NCBI GenBank assembly: GCA_009760855.2
Contig: WPIO01000230.1
Span: 62,001-126,000 of the forward strand
Direction: 5' to 3'
From: Cristatella mucedo
Lineage: Eukaryota > Bryozoa > Phylactolaemata > Cristatellidae
Length of the DNA: 64,000 nt
Part shown: piece by piece, positions 25,940 through 38,862 of the stretch
How the letters are laid out: each line of letters starts with the position of its first letter
How positions within the stretch are numbered: position 1 is the stretch's first letter
Program-made: the position numbers and the translations under genes
Notes under the pieces: generated by a model
What the model was told of the DNA's origin: nothing
The model's database searches: none
Seen by the model: the letters and a program-made list of their open reading frames with translations, nothing else

Positions 25940-26519
25940 GAGATTTGGGAAGAAAGACTAGAGGTCAAAGAAGGTCACAGGGTTTCCGGATGCGGTCGGA
26001 CGTAGTCGTCGGCTCGCAGCGGCGCTCGTCTCCGAGCTGAACGCCTCTTCGCAGACCAATTTACGCCTGGCTGGAGATTCTTTAGCCGCCACCGACCGAA
26101 GCGATACGAGCGATACGGTACGTCAGCCGTTGCGTCTGGCTGCCGAGGTCAAGGGCGTCTCAACGGTTCAAGCGCTCCTCTACGGGCGATCAATCTCCGG
26201 CCAGTTGCCATCGCAAGTCGGGCATTCTCTGCCCCGTTGGTGGATTGCACAATGGACTAGCAAAGCAAAGATGCATTTATAATTGTATGTGTGCATAATT
26301 ACATTTCAAGTCCGATGGTACGCAGAGCAACCCAATCTGTTTCATGTGCTCCATATCTTCTAGGCCCCGCAGTGAATGCAGAGCGAAACTCGATGGCTCG
26401 ATTGCTTAGTCGGTTCGGAGCTCGTGACTTCGTGTGCTGGAACCGGATGTCGCTCTCCTCTGTTCGAAGCTCTTTAGCTCTGCAGGTCCAAGACTGCGAC
26501 ACTCACTTCCACAATTCTC

Positions 26520-26612
26520 ACGTAATTACGTAATTACTAATTACAATTCTTAAGTAAATAAGTAAATGCACGTAATCACGTAATTATGTAATTATTATGT
26601 AATTACTCTTTT
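26520..26612. promoter_or_regulatory. TTACGTAA-like cluster, right-arm copy
   Basis: Counterpart of 9675-9765. Confidence 0.22.
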
Positions 26613-27659
26613 GATTCCGACCTTCGGCGCATCCTCGTCCTGAGCTGCGGTCCTGAGCAGCTACATCCGACGGCCGCTCACTAACCCCCCCCCAAACTTC
26701 TCTACCGACTCAGCAAATGCTTCACACATTCCCTTTGCTGCGTGCTCAAGATGAAGTCTACGTGATCGACCGCATGCGAACGCACACCCACCAAAGCTGT
26801 GAGCACTTTATGAAAAGCTCTCCTGCACAGCGCTGCCCACTTAGTATTAGTGGCTTTGCGGACTTACATGCAGAAGCACGTTACTTCGCGTTGCACTTTT
26901 TGTCGGTGGTCAGTGCCAAAGCAGACGGCATCCGGTCGCACTGTGCTCCGATTGGCAGATGCTTCAAGCTGCACAAGCTCGGTCAAAGCGATCGTTATGT
27001 CTTCAGTTGAAACGGGCACCTCGGGCAGCTCCGACAGCGAGAAGCCGCGCCGCGAGTTGAGAGCCCTGCCTCCCTGTCTCCTTGAGCTCTTCGTCTGCCT
27101 CAGAAAGACAGAGGCACTTGACCGCTTTCTCTAGCGATTCCACGTCTGACGGACACGATTCCGCGTCTCTGCAGATGGTTTGCTGTACTGAGTCGCTGCA
27201 TTAATATTTAAAGCATTCAAAATTTGAAGAACATTTTGGAAATTAAAAATTCCCTCCGTCACGCCACCAATAGGATACGAGGTGATGTTGCGAGGCCCAG
27301 AGTGGCGATGCATTTCAGAACGCGATAACTCTACATGCTCTGCCACTTGGAGCTCGGACATTTTTTTTAACCTACGCATGTACAACTGAAGGAATCTATG
27401 GGAACGCTTTATTCACGTAGCACTCTACGAGAACTTTAACCGTAGCCAAGTGCTTAACGTACGCTGCTCGGTCTCGGGCCCACAACCTCGATCAGTAAAG
27501 ACGGGCCGCTTGGCCGTGGACGTAACCAGGATTTTGAGCGGAGCAACGAATGAATGAATATGGATTGAACGGAGCTTTGTGGATTTTAGATCGCACAAAA
27601 ATATTTTCAAAATATGCACCAGACAGAGATTATGTTACTGACGATCGGCAGGCGATCGC

Positions 27660-27750
27660 GAGGTTCATGGCGACGAATCAGTGTACATGGCGACGAATCG
27701 GTTGACATGGCGACAAATCGGTTGACATGGCTACGAATCGCTTGACTATG
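27660..27750. repeat. Short tandem repeat, right-arm copy
   Basis: About four units of a 20-21 base repeat (ATGGCGACGAATCGGTTGAC); counterpart of 8545-8612. Confidence 0.85.
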
Positions 27751-28730
27751 CACGTTCGATCGATACTAAGCCGAGCGTGAAAACATCTGCCAGCGTTCAT
27801 TCACGGGTCCATTTGCTCACTCGCGGCTGCAGTCGCAATTGAAACTGCTACAAACTCTCGCTGAGCTGCGTCTGCGTCCGGTCAGAACGAGGTCCCCAAA
27901 CGCTCGGCGCTCGTAACAGACACTCAGCGTCTCAGCCGACGCCTCGCGATGAATACTGACGAAGCCGAAACCTTATATTTCACGACTAGCTAGTTGTGTC
28001 ATTTTTTGCCGGTTAGTATTTAAGAAATATTGACACATTTTCCCAGAGGGAGATTAATCCCATAGGGATCCCATATCACGCACTCTTCGGGCAATTTACC
28101 TTCTCTTTCGCGAGAGGGCTACAAAAGCAGCGACGCAGTGCTGGCCGTTAGCCACTCGGCTCTCTATTTCTTTGCTTCTCACGACGCGACGGCCTCCGCA
28201 ATTTCACGCGATGGGATCTCGCGCGATTCTCGAATGGTGACGACGACGAGCGATAGTCGGCGCCATTCGAGCCCGCCGGCGCTCGAGCACTTCCGCCGAT
28301 CGCACGCGAGCTAGCAGCCGCCCCCGGGCCCCGGCTCGCCGAGGAGCCGCTCTGCGGCCGTGCAACGCTCGACGATAGATGTGCGAAACGACATAGGCAT
28401 TTTTGGATTGCCTTTTTTTGTAGAACGTATTGTGCAATTACGCCACGAAAAGTAAAGCTTCTCGTAGCCGATTGCTGGATGATTTTTGAAAGGCTTTAAT
28501 GAATTGAAGGATTTACCAAATGATTGGCAGTTAATTTGATTGTCGTTCATTCCAAACATTGAACGCATATATCGGGTTAAAATGGACGGGGAACACTTGC
28601 AAAAGAGCGTGCCGTCATACCCGATGTATAATGTTAGCTTAGCACATCCAGATTGCGATCGATTTGCGTTGGATTTCAGATGATTGCTATATTGGCGTGT
28701 GCCATTTCCATGGATTGCAATGCAGTGACC

Positions 28731-29509
28731 AAGAGCTAGCACCAACAATGGCATTTTCTGGAGCACCCGAAATAGAGTATGGGCGAACGAGAAATCAAAA
28801 TTGGAGCGTCACCCAGCAGCTTCCGGTCTTTTTTAATGGACCACTATAGATCCGCTTATTTATTTAGACCACTGCCGTGCATTTGCATCAAATGTACGAT
28901 CGCGATTGGTTGAAAGGATGCGCTTAAATTTTAATAGAATGCACTGTACTTAGCAGGAACAGTTGGATGTTCTCCCTCCAGCTTTGTGTGTAATTATAAC
29001 AGAGTGTCACTGATTGCCGTATTTTCCTAGGCCTTCGACTGCCATTCGTTGTCTGAGATTGGCTCACTCACTGGGTTAAAAGTGTGTGCGCGCACGGTGA
29101 TCGTTATGTGGAATGATAATTACAAATTCAAACAGTCGATTTCCAGCAAATTTGAGCAGATTGTTGTAGAAGCCGTGCCATTGCCGTCGATTGCCGTGCA
29201 TTGCCCTCGATTGTGCGTTCTCGATTGTTTAAAAGGATGTGGTTGCACTTTTAATGCAGTATAGTGCAATACGCAAGGAAAATGGAGCTTCTCTCAGCAT
29301 AAAGTTGCAGTTTCTTGCAGCCAATTTGTCAAGTTTTCACGGATTGAGCTATTTGCCCCGACCAGACGCTGTGGATTTCTTTGCATTTCTGATAGTCAAC
29401 GAGCAAAGCATCTTGAAAATGCCAGTTTCACTTTGGATGCAGCGGAATACTATATGTAATGACAATTGAGGCTACAAGCTGCCAATCTCTTGTCATTTGG
29501 CCGCGAGTT
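28731..29509. other. Unassigned AT-leaning repeats
   Basis: Weakly repeated segments with ATTGCCGTGCATTGCC and CAGCCAATTTGTC blocks related to 28430-28690 and to 30340-30500. No gene recognised. Confidence 0.4.
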
Positions 29510-30200
29510 GGGGTGTTGGCCCGGGCCATTGCTGGCGATTACCATTCGCTTGCTGGCCTACCGGTAGGTGCAATCAGGCAATTACATGCGGTGCAAATCT
29601 CCGCAGCTAGGCTTGTCTCTCGTGAGTGTCACCGTAGCCACGTCACACAACTTTTCGCCAACCTGCACTGGCTACCAATCAAGCAACGGATGGACTTCAA
29701 GGTTTTGTCGCTCTCTTTTAGGTCACGTCATTCTTTGCATCCAGCCTATCTCTCAGATATACTTTCCCATCAGACCAAGCATCGTACCACCCGCTTTTCG
29801 GAATCTTACAGTCTACCGATACCTCGTACAAACCTCAAATCCTTTGGAGACCATGCATTTAGTTCGTATGCTTCCAAAGCCTGGAACTGCCTCCTGACTT
29901 GCGTCAGAATATCCCCTGACTTGACAACATTAAAAAAGAATTTAGGACAGCATTTAGTGGGTCCCTGCGATTCGTCCTTCACGTGCTTATGCGTGCTGAC
30001 ACTGTGCATGCTGCCACTAACCCCACTTGCATGCTGACCTTGTGCATGTTACCCCTAACCATGTTATTCATGTTGTTTATCAAGCATGATATTACTCACC
30101 ATTCAATCACGTTTCCGTTTGCAGCAAACTTAAAGCGCCTTGAAAGAGATTGAGTTCTCTGACAGCGCATTATCAGGTGCAGTATTATTATTATTATTGT
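29510..30200 (+). mobile_element. L2-clade LINE, 3' fragment
   Basis: Open frame with LLAGLPVGAIRQL, SAARLVSREC, NLHWLPIKQRMDFKVLSL, HPAYLSDIL and SPDLTTLKKNL, then the L2 terminal motif GAGTTCTCTGACAGCGC and a TTATTATTATTG tail. The best preserved member of this subfamily in the window. Confidence 0.9.
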
Positions 30201-30744
30201 TATTATTCATGGCTCTCGATTGTACGTGTGCGATCGATTGACAGGATGTTAGTGAATTTGAAACGCTTCGCTGTGAGAGTTAAGATAAATTGGATCTGGC
30301 CCGTTATTTTTTCGGTGGTTTGCGATAGATCGTATTAGATTTCGTAATTGCCCGGGCCATGGCCGTTGATTGCCATCTATTACCCAAGATTGAATGGTCA
30401 GAGCGGGTTGAAACTATGTGCTTGCCCAGTGAGACGTTATGTGGAATATGAGCTGGAGCTTGGTGCAGCCGATTTGTAGAGGTATGTGCAGCCAGCGTGA
30501 ATCAACAAGCATTTAACACACCCATTTCATTGTACAGCTCTGTTCGATCGATGCCTAAATAATGGAAGCCTCAAAGATATATAAATAGCTGGTGAAGCTT
30601 GGTCCGTTCAAGTGTCTTTGAATGCTGCTAAACGTCCTGCGATAAACCAAATTTGACATCAAGATTCGTGAGCCGGAAAAACCTAATTGTTTTCTTTGTC
30701 GTACAGAGTCTATAATGCTCTCCGATTTTGCATTTTATTTATTT
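30201..30744. other. Unassigned
   Basis: AT-leaning sequence with one block related to 29040-29110. No gene seen. Confidence 0.4.
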
Positions 30745-32929
30745 TTCAAATATCTTCCTCTGCAGAGAGTCCAGTAACTTGAGAGAGTTCTCTAAGATGT
30801 TCACGTCCTTCGGCGGATATTTTGTTTAACTGCAACTTTTCACAATTCACGACCTTTTTTACATATCGTAGTAATTTTAGGCACAGGTCTTTCTTGGCAC
30901 ATGTGTTTCCTATATATATTGTAGTAATTCTTGGCACAGGTCTTCTCGAAGTCTTGTAAAGTCACTCAAAGAGAGAGAGAGAGAGATAAAGAGAGTGGAG
31001 GTCACGAGAGGCGTCTTTGAAGTTCATCATTGGATCCAGCAGTTAACTGATCTGTTTTCTGAAGGCGGTCGATCTTCCTTAAGATGCTGCGCCAAAATGG
31101 CAACAGAACCAAAAAGTTAAAGTTCAAACCACAATATAGGAGACTGCCAGCTTCACTTCTTTTTTATTGTGTTCCACTCGTGTGCTCAGACGGTTGCTCC
31201 AAAGGACTTATTTTTCTTTTCAGTCAATCATTAATTGCTTTTACAGCCTTCACTCTTGCAATCCACCTTGCTGCGGACCGACGTTCGACTGCGATGGCTA
31301 AGACTTGCTTCAGTTCTCCACACCTCAGAATTGATGTTGAAAGAATTCGTAACTTTGTTAGCATTTCTCCAGAAATTGAAAAATTACAACGGAATCTTGA
31401 CGAAAAGAAGAACTTTATTTTTAGAACTTTATAATTAGCCTTTTCTATTTCTCGGCAGGATCCTTTTTTGACAACTGAAAAATGGGCACGCATGACCACT
31501 GCGTTGAAAAGAAGCACTGAGATCCACAATCCTGCAAGAACATTTTGTCAATTAAAGTTTCACCTTGACGAGACCCTCAATTGCTGCCGCATCTTTGAGG
31601 TAGACTTGAAGAAAGCCGAGGACAGGCCCGTTGATGATGACTGTCGTTTTGTTGGCAAAATCAATATCGTCGTATCGCAAACGTCACGATCTCAAACCTC
31701 TGCTCGCCATGTGTCAAATCAGGATTTCAGTGAAACCGAGATCCGCAGGTTCTCCCTTATGTCACATACATGCAGCTAGTCTCTGACTGTGGATGCAAGG
31801 AACAGGCAGGAACCTAGTTTTTGGTTTGAGGAGACAGATAATAAACTGACTATGGAGGTTTTCTGGCGTGGTATAGATCCGATTACGTAAGAGGATCGCA
31901 CTGACGTAGACGATGAAGAAGTCTCCCAAAAAGTTTCCAATGCTGTTCCCACAATCCAGGCCATGACTCTCTTCATGACAAAGCAATACCTGGTTTTTTG
32001 TGAAACCACGAAATCGGTGCCGCTGAGAAATTTCATTAGGACGCTTTGCCGTTCTTTCCATTTTAAAAAGAGTGGTGCCTCAACAGCAGTGTCTGCTCCG
32101 GTTGCTTATACAAGTTCCATTAAATTCTAGGTCGTGACTTTTGGGCGAAGCTGTTTCCTGACGCAAATAGTTTTCTACGCTTCGTCCACTGGCTTTGCCC
32201 ATTTGTCATTTCCAGTGGCGATCGGGATTATTGGGTTTACATAGGGAAGAGCAAATAACTGAAGCGACATGCCAACTTTTTTGAGACAAAGTAGACAGAC
32301 AGCGATAGGCACTGCCTCACTTCTTGCCTTCTTGCCCGAAGCGAGCGATCTGTGGCATCTGCCTTTGCGAAATTAACGAACAAGCGCCAGGCGGTTTCCT
32401 CGTGGCTCGGCAACCTTTTCAAGCAAACCGACCTTCCTTGCTCCAAGTCAGGCTTGATCCTCGCAGTGCACGTTAAGTTCAAAGCTGCTGCGGAATGAGA
32501 CGTGAAACCGAGGTTTGGTCAAACCTCGGATATCCAGTAATAGCCTTCATGGTCAGCACTTGGGGAAAAATGGCGGTTTATAGATTCCGTATTTCCTTCC
32601 CTTGTATTAGTGCTTGCATTCCCCGTGGTGTAAATGGTGACGGCCTTTGTAATCAGCCAGCGAGGCATTGCCTTTCTTGAAGCTTTCTTAGTAGAACATT
32701 CTTTTTGTAGTTGTGTCACGCTTTGTAACTTGACTCTTTTCATCCCCTCTTCTCTCTGTTTTTTTTCGTATTGCTTCCTTGCTCGCTTTCATCCTCCACC
32801 TCAAACACTTCCTCCTCGTTGTTTCTGTGACCGCCAGCATTCTCCTGGTTTTGTTCTGTTTCCACATGGTTCTTGGCCTTCGCTTTCTTAAAAAATTCTT
32901 CTGGAACCTTCCGGAGCCGTAAGTGCTCG

Positions 32930-32964
<35 letters not shown>

Positions 32965-33110
32965 AGACTGTGTTTTCTTGGCTTGGCACCAGTTGCCTTT
33001 TCTTTTACTGCCATACAGGTGACAACAATGATCAAAGTACACAGTAGCCATAGTGACAATGCAGTTTACAGAGGCTGCTCTGGAGTAACAATGACCTTCA
33101 AAAAATGTAT
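30745..33110 (-). other. Old direct duplication, copy 1; possible minus-strand multi-exon gene
   Basis: Aligns in the same order and orientation with 43490-46795. Minus-strand peptides are partly kept in both copies. For example STSILRCGELKQVLAIAVER (about 31320) and then RWIARVKAV correspond to STSTLSCEELEKVEAITVKR and RWSARVKAV at about 43960, 22 of 33 residues identical. FFKKAKAKN at about 32895 corresponds to FMKKAKLKD at 46530, and the end AALNLTC is shared near 32470 and 45880. The first segment (about 33050-32690) is Lys/Glu-rich. Other parts are broken in copy 2. I recognise no domain. It may be a gene and a pseudogene, or two copies of an unknown transposon. Confidence 0.45.
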
Positions 33111-33365
33111 AGACAAACTTGTATTCACAGATGAAAATGCTAAAACAAATACGCACGATCAAATTCGATTGTGGCGTTTCCTCGACCAGTGCGCCCGGGG
33201 ACGCGTGTCCTCGCCAGCCCCTCGCTATGCCACCGGACGCTTGTGCGAGCAATTTGAAGTTGCTACTCGTGTAGATGTTATGACTGCCCTCGCAAGCACG
33301 TGGGGATTTATAACAGATGATTCCGCGCTTCCATTCAGTGCGGGGGACTAGAGACCAAGATCATT

Positions 33366-33745
<380 letters not shown>

Positions 33746-34319
33746 CTCTCCGAACTCTGCCGACCGTGACCTATGACCACTGACCTCAGCCGCCATCTTC
33801 TTCAATTCCGTAGCCGAGACGGCAGTGCAGCGGAACCGCCATGCGGAAGCGTTTGCTCCTGCTCCGCGATCCACGCGCTGCCCGCTCCCGCCGAGCTCAG
33901 CTCAGCTCAGCTCAGCTCCACCTTGCGAGACCAGCTCGCTACGAGTTCGACCTTTCTCGCTCCGCGCTCGCCGATACGCCCTCGATCCGAGCGGCTGCAG
34001 AAGGTCTCCGACGACGATCGATTACCACCCGCGGCTTCCGCCGGCGGAAGTGAGCGCGAGACGTCTCGCAGCGCCTCGTCCTGGTGCCCCGCCCACTGCT
34101 CGAGTAGCTGGCTCCAGTCACTGCGGTGCGGCGGCCGGCGGCGACGGCGGCGGCGGCGAGTCCGACGGAGGCTCCAGCGTGCGAGGCCGGCGCAGAGCAC
34201 GGACAGCTCTGCACAGGCCGCGCTTACAGGCTTACGCTCGCTCGCCTTTAGGATTCACGAAGCGAGATTCGCCGAGCCGAGCGGTGCCGAGCCGACGCGC
34301 GGCGGCGATGCAAAGTGAC
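33746..34319. other. GC-rich CpG-dense block, unassigned
   Basis: CpG-dense, with an (AGCTC)n run at about 33893-33916. Several overlapping open frames, none with a domain. Could be a CpG island or first exon; no splice evidence. Confidence 0.3.
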
Positions 34320-34680
34320 AAGCCGTAAGCTGCAGAATTTTGCACCGGCTGTAAGCGCCTGATTGCACGCGCCGGTAGGCCAGCAAGCAGCGAGTTACAG
34401 AAGTCGAGATGGGATGTCACGAATGCGTGGACCAATTTGGACGTGGTATCACTGTCTGAAAATGTCCGAAATTTAGCAATTTGTCATGTAGCTGAAAGTT
34501 ATGTAGCTGAAAGTGGGAAGACTTGACTGTGGAGCCGAGGAGATGGTCTAATAAAAGGTCACTTCTGAACAGGACGCGTAGATTACGTGCGGGTTCAATC
34601 GGAGATGTGCTGGCAGAGCCGACTTTGAGCACCAGGTCTTGTCCAGTTTCTGAGTAGCACTTGGTTCGCCGTTTCGTGCA
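34320..34680 (-). mobile_element. L2-clade LINE fragment, antisense
   Basis: On the minus strand it encodes ARNLRVLFRSDL and, in a shifted frame, HAFVTSHLDFCNSLLAGL then ARAIRRLQPVQNSAA. It ends where the GC-rich block starts. Confidence 0.8.
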
Positions 34681-34739
34681 GCTAGCATTAACAGGCAGGA
34701 AGAAAGACCGCCATTTGTCTAATGCAGCCGACCTTTGTA

Positions 34740-35137
34740 ATCGGCGGTGGCTTTATAATTTTAATAATTTATTATTAAATGGTGGTGGCTTTATTTATTT
34801 ATTGATTTGTTAATATAAGGCGGCGGCTTTATAATTTTAATAATTTATTATTAAATGGCGGTGGCTTTATTTATTTATTGATTTGTTAATATAAGGCGGT
34901 GGCTTTATAATTTTAATAATTTATTATTAAATGGCGGTGGCTTTATTTATTTATTTATTGATTTGTTAATATAAGGCGGCGGCTTTATAATTTTAATAAT
35001 TTATTATTAAATGGCGGTGGCTTTATTTATTTATTGATTTGTTAATATAAGGCGGCGGCTTTATAATTTTAATAATTTATTATTAAATGGCGGTGGCTTT
35101 ATTTATTTATTGATTTGTTAATATAAGGCGGCGGCTC
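34740..35137. repeat. 76-base higher-order minisatellite, about 5 copies
   Basis: Each unit is two related halves of about 38 bases. One half starts GGCGGCGGCTTTATAATTTT and the other GGCGGTGGCTTTATTTATTT. The units are almost identical; one has an extra TTTA. Confidence 0.95.
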
Positions 35138-35549
35138 TATTAAATTAGGAGCTGACCTCTGTGGCTTCCATTGCTTTTCAAAGCGTTTACTGGTGGCTAT
35201 CTCGCCAACACACTGTGGTGTGGGAGCAATATACATTTTTCATGTAACAAAGTATAAGTGGAGACCATAGCTGAAGGAGCAATTATGAAGTAATGGCCGC
35301 AAAAAAGCAGCCGAGCAGAAGTTGTGAGAATCAATATGAAAATGCAGTCAGCGTAGGTGAAACTTTTTTATTACAAAGTTTAAATGAGCCGAACTATAAT
35401 AATAATAATGATGAGCCGCCTGAAAGACTATCGCTGCCTGTCTGTCTATCGTGCTTTATAGGCACGTGCATGCATGCATCTTTATATAGAGGTGAGTCAA
35501 TGTGCTTGCACGCGTGTGTGTGCATTCACCTCTGTCTGTGTGTGTGTGC

Positions 35550-35589
<40 letters not shown>

Positions 35590-35739
35590 TCGCGTGAGTA
35601 TGTGTGCAAGCATATTTGCAAACTGGGAAAGGTGACTGAACTTCCAACGCTACCTGGAATCCTGCTCGGAGTGATTTAGATAAGCCTTAGAAATGTAATT
35701 TTTAGTTGCCAAAGATGTCGATCACTTTTTGGTCCCTCC
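35138..35739. other. Unassigned, with (GT)n at 35550-35588
   Basis: A GT microsatellite lies near 35535-35590. No gene supported. Confidence 0.4.
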
Positions 35740-36215
35740 TTTCTCCGGCTCCAGCCTATCTATCTCTCAGATCTACTCTCCCACCAGGTAAAGCATCGTA
35801 CCACTCGCTTTTCTGAATCTAACTGTTTACCAATACCTCGTTAAAACCGAAAAGCCTTTGTAGGCCGTGCATTTAGTTCGTATTCTCCGAAAGCCTGGAA
35901 CTCACTTCCGACTTGCGTCACGACATCTCCTGACTTGACCACATTTAAAAAGAACTTAAAAAGCACCTATTTATGACAGCATTTAGTGGGTCCCCGTGAT
36001 TCGTCCTTTATGTGCTTATGCGTGCTGACACTGTTTGCATGCTGTCCCTCTGTCTGTCAACCCTGACCGTGTTTTTCATGTTGCTTATCAAGCATGATAT
36101 ATTACTCACCATTCGATCGCGCTTCCCTTTGCAGCAAATGTAGAGCGCTTAGAAACAGATTGAGTTCTCTGAGGGCGCTGTATCAAATGCATTCTTCTTA
36201 TTATTATTATTGTTA
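35740..36215 (+). mobile_element. L2-clade LINE, 3' fragment
   Basis: Same subfamily as 29510-30200: CATCGTACCACTCGCTTTTC, CTGACTTGACCACATTTAAA, GTTCTCTGAGGGCGCTGTAT and a TTATTATTATTG tail. Confidence 0.85.
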
Positions 36216-36279
36216 TTACTAAGGATGGACGCTGGACATAATGGAGTGGCTTTAAAAATAATGGCCTCTTCCTCCATTT

Positions 36280-36480
36280 TGTCCTCCTCATTCGCGTTCT
36301 CCTTCTCCGCGTCCGTCTCGTCCTCCGTCTCGTTCCTCCGTCTCGTTCCTCCTTCCCGCTCCATCGCTCCTTCTTCTCCTCCTTTTTTTCTGTTTTTCTT
36401 CTCCATCTCCTTCTTTTCTTCTCCATCTCCTTCTTTTCTTCTCCATCTCCTTCTTTTCTTCTCCATCTCCTTTTTCAGCA
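36280..36480. repeat. Polypyrimidine minisatellite
   Basis: About four copies of a 20-base unit, TCTCCATCTCCTTCTTTTCT, at 36395-36475, with shorter CTC/GTCTCGTTCC units before. Minus-strand Lys/Glu/Arg frames are artefacts. Confidence 0.9.
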
Positions 36481-37564
36481 TGCAAATACGGTAAAGGGCA
36501 TCGCGCGAAGTGCTAGGACGCGTAGACGCACAGAGAAGGAATCGCGAGGACTCGCCACTACAAAGAGTGATCGGCTCGCTGTGCGTCGGTCTCACCAAGT
36601 AGCCTTAACTACATCACGTAGGCTTCTAGAAGCTCTCGACGTCGGCTTTCAAGCTATGCATTCGGCGCAAAATACTGTGCAACTATTACCGCAGCATGTC
36701 GACGCTCCCGATCCCGCCTCTGTGCAGCAGCACTGCGCCTCGCGTTGCGTGAATAGCTAGGCACAAAAGCGGCTCCAGTAGAGCGCCGCGCATCGCGCCG
36801 AGAGCAGACCACACGGCAGCTATACTGTATAAGTACGTGCATAGCTGATGCGGTGCATGCTCACATGCGCGGTACCGCTAGATACCCTGGCCCTTTATAA
36901 CTTCCGATTGCTAGCCGTTCGACTAACCGTCCGAAAGGTTTGCCGCGAAAGCAGCTCAAGTGCACTATCTCAACCGCTAGCCGTGCGATATTTTTCAAAA
37001 CCGATCAACTAATTTTCAAATCTTATACAAGATCCTGAGATACGCGAGGATCTAAATAGTCATAAATTAGACGGTAGGTTGACCTTTGCGGGTCAAGGGT
37101 CAATACCAGCCTGCATCTCACAAGCTCCTGCCTCCAACAAGGGCCACTAATAAAAAGCAGCCTCAAATGAAGTCGTGCATAAATGGCAGCCAGCTTTCAG
37201 TCACGCCATCTGTCGGCTCCAGCTACTACCGAGTATTTTGTCAAATCGTCATCGCCCGTGCTTTTTTTGGGCCGCCATGTTCCACCCGAAATTACAATCA
37301 GCGTCACCTGAGTGATGAGCTAGTAAAGCGCTAGTAAAGCTTTAATAAAGCATCCACCGTCGAGCTCCGGAGAATACCAGCGGCGGCGGCGGCGGCCAGA
37401 GTGTACGCCGCCAGGGCGAAGCGATAATGCACTAGCTGCCATGCGCTCTCGACCGAGCAGCGACTGTTTGCAAACGGAAGAAAGAATTGCGAGCACTTTC
37501 GCTCGAGCACTTCCGCTGCACGGGACTGCGGCGCTCCGAAGCTCCTTCGCAGTCCTCCGAGTAT
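36481..37564. other. Unassigned
   Basis: No coding or repeat signal beyond a short (CGG) run at 37380-37398. Confidence 0.4.
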
Positions 37565-37800
37565 CGATGTCCTACCGATTACCGATCGGCCGATTGGTCG
37601 CTTGAATAATCAGCCGATCGGTTGATCGAGTCGTCAGCCGACTGATCGATAGAATAATCTGCCGATTCAGCACTCGAATCGTCAGCCGATTGATCGATAG
37701 AATGATCGGCCGATCGGTCGATCGAAACGTCTGCCCATATATCGATAAAATGATCTGCTGATTGGTCAATCGCTCGATCAGCCGATCGACTGATTGGTAG
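37565..37800. repeat. Degenerate tandem repeat, about 48-50 base period
   Basis: Units share CAGCCGATTGATCGATAGAA and CCGATCGGTCGATCGA. The minus-strand frame shows the repeat as RPIILSINRLT-like peptides. Dense in GATC/CGATCG palindromes. Confidence 0.75.
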
Positions 37801-37826
37801 GTTTCCCGTTGGATATCTGCTTTGCT

Positions 37827-37828
<2 letters not shown>

Positions 37829-37871
<43 letters not shown>

Positions 37872-37880
37872 GAGGGAGAG
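37829..37880. repeat. (GA)n microsatellite
   Basis: GA repeat with few interruptions. Confidence 0.95.
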
Positions 37881-37959
37881 AGCTCTAGCAGACAGTGTTG
37901 CTTAAAGCAGCTTAATGTCTTGCAAGTATTTGGGGAAAACGACGACCATCCGTAAGCTC

Positions 37960-38140
37960 ACTGCACTCGGGACGCGACTGGCCCCACAACGTCGCGCGAC
38001 GGCATCCCGCGCGATTCGCGAGTCGACGACAAGCGACCGTCGGCGCCGGTTGAGCCCGCCGGCTGCTCGCTGGCGCACGCGCGCTTCCGCCAATCGCGTG
38101 CGAGCGAGCAGCCGCCCGCGGGCCTCCGGCTCGCCGACGG
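37960..38140 (-). repeat. GC-rich repeat family, copy 3
   Basis: Minus-strand relative of 7930-8100 and of the right-arm copy 28180-28345; it shares GGCGGCTGCT-GCTCGC, TTGGCGGAAG and the AATCGCGCG core. Its existence outside IR1 shows the block is a dispersed repeat. Confidence 0.65.
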
Positions 38141-38289
38141 TCGGCTTTGTTTGTGCATGCACGCGCGCCGCGCAAAGCCTCGGAGGCAAGCACTCGGTTC
38201 GAACGATTGAACCGCGCACGGGCGCTAATGCAACTCGCCGCCGCCGCCGCCGCCGCCGAGCGAGCTGAGGCGACGGCGGTGCGACGAGT

Positions 38290-38519
38290 GTGCGACCGGC
38301 GCCATTCAGTAGCCATTCGGCCGCCATTCAGGTGCCATTCGGCTGCCCGTTGGCCGCTAGAAGAAAACCCTTCGCGCCATCGCGGGTCATCGCGGTTGCA
38401 CTTATCGTCCCACTGTCTATTGTTCTCCTCAGTTTTCTTTGCATTGTACTCGCGAAACGATCCGTCGCGGGCAGAGAGGCGATAGCACCGCGGCGGCGGC
38501 GGCGGCGGCGGCGGCTCAG
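38290..38519 (+). CDS. Possible exon with one membrane segment (tentative)
   Basis: An open frame contains a hydrophobic stretch of about 22 residues, starting VIAVALIVPLSIVLL and ending FLCIVLAKR, then a basic tract, and closes at a CAG|GTAAAC donor-like site (38520). The segment lies in a CpG-dense region. No acceptor, partner exon or homologous domain is recognised, and the arginine run comes from a (CGG)n tract. Probably chance, but noted because hydrophobic frame and donor coincide. Confidence 0.15.
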
Positions 38520-38624
38520 GTAAACGGCAACAGGCGACGGTAAACTCTCTCACACGCTCGCCCCATTCGGCCGCCGCGGGCGCACGCACGGATCGGCGAG
38601 GCCGCGGCCTTTGCCGACGCACTA

Positions 38625-38730
38625 GCTGGTTAATCGCTGGTTAATCGCTGGTCAATCGCTGGTTGATCGCGTGCCAATCGCTGGCCAATCGCTTACCGAT
38701 CGGTCGCTGGACAATCGGTCGCTGGACAGC
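38625..38730. repeat. Tandem repeat, 11-13 base units
   Basis: Units like GGTTAATCGCT, then GGTCGCTGGACAATC, repeated about eight times. Confidence 0.75.
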
Positions 38731-38862
38731 ACGACGACGCGGCCCCGGCGAATGCGACGCTCAGCGGCGACCTCTGGCGATCCCGGCGACGCTACCGCGT
38801 CTGCCGGGCGCATCTGCAACGTAGCGGTGCGCAGACATTCTAGTGCAGACATTCATTTCCTG

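Larger units (their letters stand above)
25410..28730 (-). repeat. Right arm of large inverted repeat IR1
   Basis: Reverse complement of 7549-10665. The inner end is at 25410, directly joined to the truncated L2 element, and the outer end is at 28730. The block at 25982-26365 is specific to this arm. Otherwise differences are scattered single bases. Confidence 0.95.

Noticed and set aside
36106-36598. Lys/Glu/Arg-rich coiled-coil-like frames
   Set aside because: Translation of the polypyrimidine minisatellite and the L2 3' tail on the opposite strand.
37912-38622. 236-residue Arg/Ala-rich frame on the minus strand
   Set aside because: Composition-driven frame in a CpG-dense block; overlapping frames of similar length exist on both strands.
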